From: Azoarcus sp. DD4
GTDB taxonomy: Bacteria; Pseudomonadota; Gammaproteobacteria; Burkholderiales; Rhodocyclaceae
Direction: 5' to 3'
DNA length: 64,000 bases
Assembly: GCF_006496635.1 (NCBI RefSeq)
Contig: NZ_CP022958.1
Coordinates: forward strand, 4,092,001 to 4,156,000
Positions within the stretch are counted from its first letter, which is position 1; the number at the start of each line of letters is the position of its first letter. The position numbers and the translations under genes are program-made. This document shows positions 9,618 through 21,115 of this stretch, piece by piece. The notes beneath the pieces are model-generated. The model ran no database searches, was not told the origin of the DNA, and saw nothing but the letters and a program-made list of their open reading frames with translations.

Positions 9618-10529
9618 ATGAACGCCAGGACCGACACCCCGGAAAACGATCAGAGCAATGCCGAAGCGCGCCAGACCGACGAGCGCGACGACGGTGAGTT
9701 TCTGCTCGCGCTGGGCAAGCGGGTACGTGAAGTGCGCGACCGCCGCGGCATGACGCGCAAGCTGGTGGCCCGCGAGGCCGGCGTTTCCGAACGCCACCTC
9801 GCCCACCTGGAAGCCGGCGAAGGCAATGTCTCGATCGTGCTGCTGCGCCACATCACCCGCGCGCTGGATGTCTCGCTGATCGAGCTGCTGGCGCCGGAAG
9901 CGGAAGACACGGTGGAGAAGCGGCTGATCCGCCGCTTCCTCGAACGGCTGCCGCAGCACCGCCTGGAAGAAGTGGTGTTCCGCCTGATGCGCGACTTCGG
10001 CCATGAAGAAGCGGTGCGCAGGAAGCGGGTGGCGCTGATCGGCCTGCGCGGCGCGGGCAAATCCACGCTGGGCAACCGGCTGGCCAAGGAAATGGGCGTC
10101 GGCTTCATCGAGCTCGACCGCGAGATCGAACGCGAAACCGGCATGCCGGCGAGCGAACTGTTCGCGCTGTACGGCCAGGCGGGTTACCGCCGGATCGAGC
10201 AGCGCACGCTGGAACGGGTGATCCGCGACAACGAACGCGGCGTCATCTCGGTGGGCGGCGGCGTCGTCGCCCAGCAGGAAACCTACGACATGCTGCTGTC
10301 GAACTGCCTGACCGTGTGGGTCAAGGCGCAGCCGGAAGAACACATGGCCCGCGTGATGGCCCAGGGCGACCTGCGGCCGATGGCGGGCAACGACGAGGCG
10401 ATGGAAGACCTCAAGCGCATCCTCGAAGCGCGCGAGCCGCTCTACGCCAAGGCGGACACCGTGATCGACACCTCGGGCGAGACGGTGGACGAGAGTTTCA
10501 TGAAGTTAAGACAGCTCGTCATGAGCTGA
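9618..10529 (+). CDS. boxR: BoxR-type benzoyl-CoA-responsive repressor (XRE helix-turn-helix fused to shikimate-kinase-like domain)
   Basis: 303 aa. Residues about 32-92 form an XRE/Cro helix-turn-helix (MTRKLVAREAGVSERHLAHLE). A linker is followed from about 136 by a shikimate-kinase-like domain with P-loop GLRGAGKST at 142-150. This fusion is the hallmark of BzdR/BoxR, where the kinase-like fold binds benzoyl-CoA as inducer rather than phosphorylating shikimate. It is divergent from boxD and directly upstream of boxC, and should control both operons through the TGCA sites. Confidence 0.92.
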   Translation: MNARTDTPENDQSNAEARQTDERDDGEFLLALGKRVREVRDRRGMTRKLVAREAGVSERHLAHLEAGEGNVSIVLLRHITRALDVSLIELLAPEAEDTVEKRLIRRFLERLPQHRLEEVVFRLMRDFGHEEAVRRKRVALIGLRGAGKSTLGNRLAKEMGVGFIELDREIERETGMPASELFALYGQAGYRRIEQRTLERVIRDNERGVISVGGGVVAQQETYDMLLSNCLTVWVKAQPEEHMARVMAQGDLRPMAGNDEAMEDLKRILEAREPLYAKADTVIDTSGETVDESFMKLRQLVMS

Positions 10530-10553
10530 CCCCCAAAGAAGAGGAGACAGAAA

Positions 10554-12233
10554 GTGGAAGCTGCAAGCGCCAACAAGATCGAAGCCGCCAAGACCCAGCC
10601 GGTGGACTACCGCACCGAACCGTCGCGCTACAAGCACTGGAAGCTCGACGTGAACGGCGAAGTCGCCACGCTCACGCTCAACATCGACGAGGACGGCGGC
10701 ATCCGTCCGGGCTACAAGTTGAAGTTGAACTCGTACGACCTCGGCGTCGACATCGAGCTGCACGACGCACTGCAGCGCATCCGCTTCGAGAACCCCTCCG
10801 TCAAGTCGGTGGTGTTCACCTCCGGCAAGCCGAAGATCTTCTGTTCCGGCGCCAACATCTACATGCTGGGCGTGTCCACCCATGCCTGGAAGGTGAACTT
10901 CTGCAAGTTCACCAACGAAACCCGTAACGGCATCGAGGACGCCAGCCAGTACTCCGGCCTCAAGTTCATCGCCGCCTGCAACGGCACCACCGCAGGTGGC
11001 GGCTACGAGCTGGCGCTGGCCTGCGACGAGATCGTGCTGGTCGACGACCGCAACTCGTCGGTGTCGCTGCCGGAAGTCCCGCTGCTGGGCGTGCTGCCCG
11101 GCACCGGCGGCCTCACCCGCGTCACCGACAAGCGCAAGGTGCGCCGCGACCACGCCGACATCTTCTGCACCATTTCCGAAGGCGTGCGCGGTCAGCGTGC
11201 GAAGGACTGGCGCCTGGTCGACGACGTGGTCAAGGCCCAGCAGTTCGGCGAGCACATCGCCAAGCGCGCCGCCGAACTCGCCAAGCTGTCCGACCGCCCG
11301 AGCGGTGCCAAGGGCGTGGCGCTGCCGACCCTGGAGCGCACCGTGGATGCCAGCGGCTACCACTATGAATTCGTCGATGCGGTGATCGATGCCGCCGGCC
11401 GCACCGTCACCCTGACCGTGCGCGCCCCGTCCGCCGTCACCGCGAAGACCGCCGCCGAGATCGAAGCCCAGGGCGCCAACTGGTGGCCGCTGAAGATGGC
11501 ACGCGAACTCGACGACGCCATCCTCAACCTGCGCACCAACCACCTCGACATCGGCCTGTGGCAGCTGCGCACCGAAGGCGACGCCCAGGTCGTGCTCGAC
11601 ATGGACGCCACCATCGTCGCCAACCAGGCCAACTGGTTCGTGCGCGAAACCCTCGGCATGCTGCGCCGCACCCTGGCCCGCATCGACGTGTCCTCGCGCA
11701 GCCTGTACGCGCTGATCGAGCCGGGCTCCTGCTTTGCCGGCACCCTGCTGGAAGTCGCGCTCGCCGCAGACCGCAGCTACATGCTCGACACCACCAGCGC
11801 GCCCAACGCGATCGGCCTGTCGGCGATGAACTTCGGCCCGCTGCCGATGGTGAATGGCCTGTCGCGCATCGCCGCCCGCTTCTACCAGGAAGAGGCGCCG
11901 GTCGCCGCTGTCAAAGCCAAGGAAGGCAGCCTGCTGACCGCCGCCGAAGCCTTCGAGCTGGGCCTGGTCACCGCGATCCCGGACGACCTCGACTGGGCCG
12001 ACGAAGTGCGCATCGCGGTCGAGGAACGCGCCGCGCTGTCGCCGGACGCGCTCACCGGCCTGGAAGCCAACCTGCGCTTCGGCATTACCGAAACCATGAA
12101 CACCCGCATCTTCGGTCGCCTGTCGGCCTGGCAGAACTGGATCTTCATCCGCCCCAACGCCGTCGGCGAGAACGGCGCGCTGAAGCTCTTCGGTTCCGGC
12201 AAGAAGGCCCAGTTCGACTGGAACCGGGTGTAA
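10554..12233 (+). CDS. boxC: 2,3-epoxybenzoyl-CoA dihydrolase (BoxC)
   Basis: Non-oxygenolytic ring-cleaving enzyme that hydrolyses 2,3-epoxybenzoyl-CoA to 3,4-dehydroadipyl-CoA semialdehyde and formate. 559 aa, the large double-length crotonase form, with an N-terminal crotonase segment (FTSGKPKIFCSGANIYML, ACNGTTAGGGYELALACDE, LLGVLPGTGGLTRV). The start is GTG at 10554 after an AGAGGAGACAG ribosome site, 24 bases after boxR, so the two are probably co-transcribed. Confidence 0.94.
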   Translation: MEAASANKIEAAKTQPVDYRTEPSRYKHWKLDVNGEVATLTLNIDEDGGIRPGYKLKLNSYDLGVDIELHDALQRIRFENPSVKSVVFTSGKPKIFCSGANIYMLGVSTHAWKVNFCKFTNETRNGIEDASQYSGLKFIAACNGTTAGGGYELALACDEIVLVDDRNSSVSLPEVPLLGVLPGTGGLTRVTDKRKVRRDHADIFCTISEGVRGQRAKDWRLVDDVVKAQQFGEHIAKRAAELAKLSDRPSGAKGVALPTLERTVDASGYHYEFVDAVIDAAGRTVTLTVRAPSAVTAKTAAEIEAQGANWWPLKMARELDDAILNLRTNHLDIGLWQLRTEGDAQVVLDMDATIVANQANWFVRETLGMLRRTLARIDVSSRSLYALIEPGSCFAGTLLEVALAADRSYMLDTTSAPNAIGLSAMNFGPLPMVNGLSRIAARFYQEEAPVAAVKAKEGSLLTAAEAFELGLVTAIPDDLDWADEVRIAVEERAALSPDALTGLEANLRFGITETMNTRIFGRLSAWQNWIFIRPNAVGENGALKLFGSGKKAQFDWNRV

Positions 12234-12240
12234 GGCACAC

Positions 12241-12273
12241 GCCGGGCGCGTCGCTGGCACGCGCGCGCCCGGC
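12241..12273. other. Strong GC hairpin between boxC and boxB
   Basis: GCCGGGCGCG at 12241-12250 pairs perfectly with CGCGCCCGGC at 12264-12273 around a 13-base loop, eight bases after the boxC stop. There is no T-run, so it is more likely an mRNA stabiliser or partial terminator in the 204-base boxC-boxB gap than a full intrinsic terminator. Confidence 0.6.
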
Positions 12274-12437
12274 CACCGCATCCCTCGGTCAATCGCGTGG
12301 CAAGCCGTCCCCCTGCCGTAGCAGCCGGCGCCTTGGCGTGATTCAGGAGGTCAGTAGCACATAGCTGAAATCAGGGCGGGACCGCGGCGCAACAGGCCCG
12401 GCCCGCGACACCGAAGAATCTGGAGGAGCAGACAGAC

Positions 12438-13862
<1,425 letters not shown>

Positions 13863-13882
13863 AAAAGAGAAGGAGCGCACCT

Positions 13883-13983
13883 GCCCCCTCCCCTTCAAGG
13901 GGAGGGCTGGGGTGGGGATGGGGTTGCTTACCGGCAGGAGCGGAACCCCATCCCCCTCCCAACCTCCCCCTTGAAGGGGGAGG
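13883..13983. repeat. Large inverted-repeat copy of the CCCCTCCCC family between boxB and boxA
   Basis: Two arms of about 42 bases face each other across an 18-base centre (GCTTACCGGCAGGAGCGG). The left arm carries the CCCTCCCCTTCAAGGGGAGGG palindrome and then G-runs (GGGG-TGGGG-ATGGGG). The right arm is its approximate reverse complement. The transcript could fold into one long hairpin inside the box operon. Apart from this repeat and the boxA ribosome site (GAAAGGAGA) the 160-base gap holds nothing. Confidence 0.9.
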
Positions 13984-14022
13984 AGCCGGGTCGCTCCCCA
14001 GCCCACGGAGAAAGGAGACACC

Positions 14023-15276
14023 ATGAACGCGCCAGCAGAGCACGCCAACATCGCCCGCCAGCACCTGATCGACCCGGAAATCTGCATCCGCTGCAACACC
14101 TGCGAGGAAATCTGCCCGGTCGATGCCATCACGCACGACGCACGCAACTACGTCGTCAAGTTCGACGTCTGCAACGGCTGCCTCGCCTGCATCTCGCCCT
14201 GTCCGACCGGCGCGATCGACTCCTGGCGCAATGTCGAATCCGCAAGCTCCTACACGCTCGAAGACCAATACAGCTGGGACGTGCTGCCCGACACCCGCGA
14301 CCTCGACAATTTCGAGGCCAGGACCGGCGCGACCGGCGCCGTCGCCGAAACCCCGGCCGAAGTGCAGAAGATCACCGACGTCGCCACTGCCGGCCACGGC
14401 GGCCCGGCGCTGGCGCCGTGGTCGGCCTCGCACCCCTACCTCAACCTCTACGGCCCCACCAACCCGGTCACCGCCACCGTCACCGGCAACTACCGGCTGA
14501 CCGACGAGGACGCCTCCAGCGACATCCACCATGTCGTGCTGGATTTCGGCAGCACCCCGTTCCCGGTGCTCGAAGGCCAGTCGATCGGCATCATCCCGCC
14601 GGGCGTGGATGAAAAGGGCAAACCGCACCTGCTGCGCATGTATTCGGTGGCGAGCCCGCGCGAAGGCGAGCGCCCGCACCACAACAACCTGTCGCTGACC
14701 GTCAAGCGCGTCACCGAAGACCACGAAGGCAATCCGGCCAAGGGCGTCGCCTCCAACTACGTGTGCGACCTCAAGAAGGGCGACAAGGTGCAGGTCACCG
14801 GCCCCTACGGCTCGACCTTCCTGATGCCGAACAATCCGGGTTCGTCGATCATGATGATCTGCACCGGCACCGGCTCGGCACCGATGCGGGCGATGACCGA
14901 GCGCCGCCGCCGCCGCATGGAGCAGAAGGAAGGCGGCGAGCTGATCCTGTTCTTCGGCGCGCGCTCGCCCGGCGAACTGCCCTACTTCGGCCCGCTGCAG
15001 AAGCTGCCCAAGGACTTCATCGACATCAACTTCGCCTTCTCGCGCGTGCCCGGCGAACCCAAGATGTACGTGCAGGACCGCATCCGCGAACGCGCCGACA
15101 AGGTGTTCAGGATGCTGACCGACGACAACGCCTACATCTACATCTGCGGCCTCAAGGGCATGGAAGCCGGCGTGATCGAAGCCTTCCGCGACATCTGCCG
15201 GGCGAACGGCGCGGATTGGGACACGCTGCGGCCGCAGCTGCTGGCGAAGGGCCGGTTCCATATCGAGACGTATTGA
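14023..15276 (+). CDS. boxA: Benzoyl-CoA 2,3-epoxidase, reductase subunit (BoxA)
   Basis: NADPH-dependent flavoprotein that feeds electrons to BoxB. 417 aa. The N-terminus has two 4Fe-4S ferredoxin motifs: C21/C24/C27/C31 (CIRCNTCEEICP) and C50/C53/C56/C60 (CNGCLACISPCP). The C-terminal two-thirds is a ferredoxin-NADP reductase-like module with an R-x-Y-S flavin motif (RMYSVAS), MMICTGTGSAPMRAM for nucleotide binding and YICGLKGME near the end. A GAAAGGAGA ribosome site precedes the ATG. Confidence 0.95.
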   Translation: MNAPAEHANIARQHLIDPEICIRCNTCEEICPVDAITHDARNYVVKFDVCNGCLACISPCPTGAIDSWRNVESASSYTLEDQYSWDVLPDTRDLDNFEARTGATGAVAETPAEVQKITDVATAGHGGPALAPWSASHPYLNLYGPTNPVTATVTGNYRLTDEDASSDIHHVVLDFGSTPFPVLEGQSIGIIPPGVDEKGKPHLLRMYSVASPREGERPHHNNLSLTVKRVTEDHEGNPAKGVASNYVCDLKKGDKVQVTGPYGSTFLMPNNPGSSIMMICTGTGSAPMRAMTERRRRRMEQKEGGELILFFGARSPGELPYFGPLQKLPKDFIDINFAFSRVPGEPKMYVQDRIRERADKVFRMLTDDNAYIYICGLKGMEAGVIEAFRDICRANGADWDTLRPQLLAKGRFHIETY

Positions 15277-15289
15277 GGGGGCGGGTTCT

Positions 15290-15312
15290 CCCCTCCCCTT
15301 CAAGGGGAGGGA
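15290..15312. repeat. Short copy of the CCCCTCCCC palindromic repeat
   Basis: CCCCTCCCCTT and CAAGGGGAGGGA form an 11-bp stem 14 bases after boxA, in the 150-base gap before the thiolase gene. It could act as a transcript-processing or partial termination hairpin. Confidence 0.8.
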
Positions 15313-15426
15313 GCCCCCCAACACTCCAACAGTTTCTCCAGAGGGTTGTCTCCAACTCTCTTCTCTTGGGTGGGCGTGGCGACACGCCCACTTTTTTCTG
15401 CACACCAACGCGCACGGCAGGACACC

Positions 15427-16635
<1,209 letters not shown>

Positions 16636-16636
16636 G

Positions 16637-16650
16637 TTGATCTGGATCAT
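16637..16650. promoter_or_regulatory. FNR/DNR-type box upstream of a hemerythrin gene
   Basis: TTGATCTGGATCAT matches the TTGAT-N4-ATCAA consensus with one mismatch. It is centred about 97 bases before the hemerythrin GTG at 16741 and just after the thiolase stop. This suggests oxygen- or NO-responsive control of the hemerythrin, separate from BoxR. Confidence 0.6.
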
Positions 16651-16740
16651 TGATCCGGCAGTCGAACAGCGACACCGTTGTTACTGAGCCCGAACGGCAT
16701 CCGGTTCGCGGAGCGGGACACCAACAAGGAGGAGACCATC

Positions 16741-17322
16741 GTGAGACCCGAAGCCATACAGATCATCAAGGACGAACACCTCGCCATCAGCGCAGTGCTC
16801 TATTCGCTGCGCTACCTCATCCGCCAGATGCGCAACGGCGCCGAGCCCAACTTTCCGGTGCTCAAGGCCATCCTCGACTACATCGTGTCCTACCCGGATC
16901 GCTGGCACCACCCCAAGGAAGACAAGTTCCTTTTCACCGCGATCAAGCGCCGCACCCACGACGCCGACGCGCTGATCGCCAAGCTGGAGCGCGAGCACGT
17001 GCTAGGCCATCCGATGATGGACGACATCAAGCAGCAGCTGATCGGCTTCCAGAACGGCGACGCCGGTGCGCGCGAGCGCTTTTTCGAGGCGGCCGAGCAC
17101 TACGCCGAGCTGGAGTGGGCCCACCTGCAGACCGAAGAGGAGCAGCTGCTGCCGGTGGCCGAACGGGTGCTCACCGCCGAGGACTGGACCGAGATCGACG
17201 CTGCCTTCCGCGAAAACGACAACCCGCTGTTCGGCATCAAGCCCAAGGAAGAGGCGGAAGCGCTGTACCAGAAGATCCTGGCGCTCGCCCCTGCGCCGAT
17301 GGGTTTCGGCCCGGCCTCCTGA
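16741..17322 (+). CDS. Hemerythrin-like (HHE) protein
   Basis: 193 aa from a GTG at 16741 with a near-perfect AAGGAGGAGA ribosome site; an upstream TTG frame is less likely. Metal-binding elements are IIKDEHLAIS, DRWHHPKEDKFLF and EWAHLQTEEEQLLP. It resembles the protein at 4925-5422 throughout, so the two are paralogues flanking the box genes. An FNR/DNR box upstream points to redox control. Oxygen storage, oxygen sensing or NO/iron protection are possible roles; none is shown by sequence. Confidence 0.85.
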   Translation: MRPEAIQIIKDEHLAISAVLYSLRYLIRQMRNGAEPNFPVLKAILDYIVSYPDRWHHPKEDKFLFTAIKRRTHDADALIAKLEREHVLGHPMMDDIKQQLIGFQNGDAGARERFFEAAEHYAELEWAHLQTEEEQLLPVAERVLTAEDWTEIDAAFRENDNPLFGIKPKEEAEALYQKILALAPAPMGFGPAS

Positions 17323-17382
17323 ACGCGCGGCCGGACGATGCCGGCGCGCGCCCGCGGGAGCGCGCCGGCGCCGCCGGTCCGG

Positions 17383-20300
17383 TCAGATGCCCTCGCCGGC
17401 AGTGCCGAGCTGAACGCTCGACTCGCCGGCGACCAGCGGCCCTGCGCCCGCCTGACGCGCGTAGGCCTCGAAGGCCTGGGCCGGCAGCGGCTTGCTGAAG
17501 TAGTAACCCTGCACCGCGTCGCAGCCCTGCCTGCGCAGGAAATCGAGCTGCCCCGATGTTTCCACGCCTTCGGCCACCGTCAGCACACCGAGACTGTCGG
17601 CCAGATTGATGATCGCGGTGACGATGGCCTTGTCGTCGGCATCCTCGGTGATGTCGCGCACGAAGGACTGGTCGATCTTGAGCTTGTCCACCTTGAAGCG
17701 CTTGAGGTAGCCGAGCGATGAATAGCCGGTGCCGAAATCGTCGATCGACATGCGGATGCCGCAAGCATAGAGCCTGTCCATGACCTCGATGGCCGCCTGC
17801 GGGTTGTCCATCGCCATCGCCTCGGTCAGCTCCAGCTCCAGCTGCCGCGGCGGCAGACCGGCCTCTTCGACGATGCGCGACACCACCTCCGGCAGATTGG
17901 GATGGCGGAACTGTGCCGCCGACAGGTTCACTGCCACCACCAGCGGCGGCAGGCCGGCATCTGTCCAGCGCCTGGCCTCGGTCGCGGCGCGCCGCAGCAC
18001 CCATTCGCCGATCTGCACGATCAGCCCGTTGCTCTCCGCGATCGGTACGAACTCGGCCGGCGACACCGGGCCCAGCTCCGGATGCGTCCATCGCAGCAAA
18101 GCCTCGGCGCCGACCAGCCGCCCGGTACGAAGCGAAACCTGCGGCTGGTAGTGCAGCGAGAACTGGTCGCGCTCCAGCGCGTGGCGCAGGGCGCCGGCCA
18201 GCACCAGCGTGCGCGCCGAACGCGCCTGCATCTCTTCGGTAAAGAAGCGGAAGCCGTTACGGCCATCGCGCTTGACGTGGTACATCGCGGCATCGGCATT
18301 GCGCGCCAGCGTGTCCATGTCCTTGCCGTCGTCCGGGTACATCGCGATGCCGATCGAAGGCGTGGCGCTCAGCTCGTGGTTGCCGAGCACATAAGGCTGC
18401 GAGGTGATTTCCAGCAGCTTGGCCGCAACGCTGCCGGCGCCTTCGGCGTCGGTATCGGGCAGCAGGAAGACGAATTCGTCGCCGCCCTGGCGCGACACCG
18501 TGTCGCCGGCACGCAGCACCGACTCCAGCCTGCGGCCGACCTCCACCAGCAACTGGTCGCCGAGATCGTGGCCGAGGGTGTCGTTGATGTTCTTGAAGTG
18601 GTCGAGGTCGAGGAACATCACGGCGAACGCTCCCCCGCTGCGCTGTGCGATACCGAGCGCATAACGAAAGCGATCCTTGAGCAGCGTGCGGTTGGGCAGG
18701 CCGGTGAGCTGGTCGAAATGCGCCAGCCGCTGGATCTGCGCCTCGGCACGCTTGCGCTCGGAAATGTCGCGTGCGACGCCGTGGATCTCCACCCGGCCGC
18801 TGCGCGGGTTGGTCACCATGTTGGTGACGATCTCGGCCCAGACGAAGTCGCCCCCCTTGCGCAAAACCTCGATCTCCTCGGCGATGACGTCGGCGCTGCT
18901 GCGCGTGCCGGCGCGGAATTCGGCCAGGTGCAGATCGATGCGGGCCGCGAATTCCGCCGCCTGCTCGGGCCGCAACACGAAGCCGAAGGGCATTTCGCAC
19001 AACTCGTCCGGGGTATAGCCGCACAAGCGCTGCACCGCCGGACTGATGTAGAGCAGCTGCCGGTTCTCCGCATCTATCGTCCAGATCACGTCGTTCACGC
19101 TCTCGGTGAGCGACCGGTACTTCTGCTCGCTCTCGACGATGGCCGCGGCCAGGCGTGCGCGCTCGGCATCCTGGCGGAAGCGGCCAAGCGCGAAGTCGAT
19201 GTCCATCGCCATCTCGACCAGCAGCCGCTGCGCCGCCTCGTCGAACGCGCTTGCCTCGCCGGCGTACAGGTTGAGGACGCCGAACACGGCGCCGTCACGG
19301 TGCAGCGGCAAGGCGGCCGATGCCCGCCAGCCGTAGCGGCTGCCGCGCTCGTGCCAGGCGGCGGTGGCGACATCGTTGGCGAAGTCCTGGCACCACACCG
19401 GCCTGTCCTCGCGCATCGCGGTGCCGCTGGGGCCACGGCCGTGGGGGCTGGCAGGGTCGGTCGAGATGCAGATGCCGTCGAGGTACTCGGTGCCGTCGCC
19501 GTAAGCGGCAACCGGCCGCACCAGACCGTCAGCGGCGTCGAGCAGACCGATCCAGACCATCTTCATGTCGCCATACACCACGGCGTCGTGGCAGATCTGC
19601 CGCAGCAGTTCGTCCTGCTCGCGACAGCGGACGATGGCCTGGTTGCACTGGCTCAGGGTGGCATACAGGCGAGACAGGCGCTGCACGCCGAGTTCGGCGC
19701 TGCGTCGGGCGGTGACGTCGCGCGACAGCACGATGAAGTGCGGCAGGCCGGCGGCTTCGGTTTGCTTGCGCGCCACCGACAGCTCGAACCAGCGGGTACC
19801 GTCCGGCCCCGGCAGTTCGATCTGGTGACCACCGGCCCAGCCGTGGGCCTCGGCCTCGCGCACCGCACGCGTGCATGTCGCCGCCGCCTCGGGCGGCAGC
19901 ACCTCGTGCCAGGTCTTGCCGACGAGCGGCTGCAAGGGCGTATGCGTCGGCTCGCTGCGCGCGGCGTGTGCGTCGATGTAACGGCCGTCGGCATCCACTT
20001 CGAACAGCAGGTCCGGAACCGCATCGAGCGTCGCGGCGAGCTGCCGGTTCACCTGCTGCAGTTCGCGCGTCTTCGCCTGCACCCGTCGGCGCAGCAACAC
20101 CACCCCGCCGGCCAGCACGACCCCCAGCCCGGCCAGCAACTGCAAGGCCTTGCGCACCGCTTCCGGCAGGGGCAACTCGGGCGCCCGCCCGCCCCAACGC
20201 TTGGCGACCACGTAATAAGGAGAACCCGGCGTACGTATCCAGGCTTCGAGATGGGTGTCGATCGCCGCGAGCAGCTCGGCATTGCGGCCAAGCGCCGTCA

Positions 20301-20967
20301 CGTAGAAAAGATTGGCCGGCTGGAAGACGATGGGCGTTTCCATCAGCCGCAGCGAGGCCGCCCGATAGGTGCCGAAGAAGTGGTTGGCGACCGCGGCATC
20401 GGCCTTGCCGGTGGCCGCCAGCTGGAAGGCTTCCTCCGGCGAGGTCGTCGGCACGATGTCGAACGGGATGTCGAAGCCGCTCAGCATCGCCCGCAACGAC
20501 TGCTCCTGCACGCTGCCGACCAGCAGGGCGATGCGTTTGCCCTTGAGATCGAAGATGGAATCGATGGTGACGTCGCCGCGGCGATAGATCTGCGACCAGC
20601 TGCTCAGCGCCGGCGTGCGGTGGAAGGCGAAACGCCGCGCACGTTCGCCGTTGTGGGCGACGTCGGGCATCAGGTCGATCTTGCCGGATTCCACCCCGGC
20701 CAGGCAGGCCTGCCATTCGCAGGGCACGAACTCGAGCTGCCAGTCCTCCTGCCCGGCGATCTCGCGCAGCAGGTCCATCATCAGGCCGGTCGGGACGCCG
20801 TCGGTACCGGTGAAGATCTTCGGCGGATTCTCATAGACGCCTACACGGACCTGGCGCGCCGCCTGCGCATCCACGCTGCCCATCAGCAGCAGCAAGGCAG
20901 CAGCCGGCCCGCTCCAGCGCAGGAGACCGAGCGCGCACCGCCATCCAGAGCACCGCCGTGCAGCCAA
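17383..20967 (-). CDS. Membrane c-di-GMP protein: SBP_bac_3 sensor, PAS, GAF, PAS, GGDEF, EAL
   Basis: About 1194 aa from a TTG at 20967, which follows AGGGGGAGG and gives a good signal peptide; an upstream ATG at 21081 would add 38 unlikely residues. Order: periplasmic amino-acid-binding-like domain (VRVGVYENPPKIFTG onward, about 220 aa), one transmembrane helix, PAS, GAF, PAS, then diguanylate cyclase with intact RQGGDEF and phosphodiesterase with intact AEALLRW and DDFGTGYSSLGYLK. Both catalytic modules look functional. It would couple an extracytoplasmic solute to c-di-GMP. It is a single-gene unit convergent with the hemerythrin gene. Confidence 0.88.
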   Translation of the reverse strand: MAARRCSGWRCALGLLRWSGPAAALLLLMGSVDAQAARQVRVGVYENPPKIFTGTDGVPTGLMMDLLREIAGQEDWQLEFVPCEWQACLAGVESGKIDLMPDVAHNGERARRFAFHRTPALSSWSQIYRRGDVTIDSIFDLKGKRIALLVGSVQEQSLRAMLSGFDIPFDIVPTTSPEEAFQLAATGKADAAVANHFFGTYRAASLRLMETPIVFQPANLFYVTALGRNAELLAAIDTHLEAWIRTPGSPYYVVAKRWGGRAPELPLPEAVRKALQLLAGLGVVLAGGVVLLRRRVQAKTRELQQVNRQLAATLDAVPDLLFEVDADGRYIDAHAARSEPTHTPLQPLVGKTWHEVLPPEAAATCTRAVREAEAHGWAGGHQIELPGPDGTRWFELSVARKQTEAAGLPHFIVLSRDVTARRSAELGVQRLSRLYATLSQCNQAIVRCREQDELLRQICHDAVVYGDMKMVWIGLLDAADGLVRPVAAYGDGTEYLDGICISTDPASPHGRGPSGTAMREDRPVWCQDFANDVATAAWHERGSRYGWRASAALPLHRDGAVFGVLNLYAGEASAFDEAAQRLLVEMAMDIDFALGRFRQDAERARLAAAIVESEQKYRSLTESVNDVIWTIDAENRQLLYISPAVQRLCGYTPDELCEMPFGFVLRPEQAAEFAARIDLHLAEFRAGTRSSADVIAEEIEVLRKGGDFVWAEIVTNMVTNPRSGRVEIHGVARDISERKRAEAQIQRLAHFDQLTGLPNRTLLKDRFRYALGIAQRSGGAFAVMFLDLDHFKNINDTLGHDLGDQLLVEVGRRLESVLRAGDTVSRQGGDEFVFLLPDTDAEGAGSVAAKLLEITSQPYVLGNHELSATPSIGIAMYPDDGKDMDTLARNADAAMYHVKRDGRNGFRFFTEEMQARSARTLVLAGALRHALERDQFSLHYQPQVSLRTGRLVGAEALLRWTHPELGPVSPAEFVPIAESNGLIVQIGEWVLRRAATEARRWTDAGLPPLVVAVNLSAAQFRHPNLPEVVSRIVEEAGLPPRQLELELTEAMAMDNPQAAIEVMDRLYACGIRMSIDDFGTGYSSLGYLKRFKVDKLKIDQSFVRDITEDADDKAIVTAIINLADSLGVLTVAEGVETSGQLDFLRRQGCDAVQGYYFSKPLPAQAFEAYARQAGAGPLVAGESSVQLGTAGEGI

Positions 20968-21115
20968 ACCACCTCCCCCTGATTTCCGAGGCTCGCCGCA
21001 CGGGCAGCCGGACGCGGCACGGGGCCGCTCTTGTACTTTAGCGGCAGTATACAGGCCGACGCCAGTGCCGGCTGCACGCACCTCGCATACGCCGGGTGAC
21101 GCCCCGCGAAAGCGC

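Noticed and set aside
12241..12273. Intrinsic terminator after boxC
   Set aside because: The hairpin is strong but has no T-run, and boxB follows in the same direction, so I list it only as a hairpin.
13883..13983. CRISPR-like repetition
   Set aside because: The repeated units are inverted palindromes, not direct repeats with regular unique spacers, and no cas genes are present.
17902..20982. A 1026-codon plus-strand frame opposite the GGDEF-EAL gene
   Set aside because: Same artefact: antisense to a gene with full conserved motifs, with a low-complexity His/Gln/Arg product.
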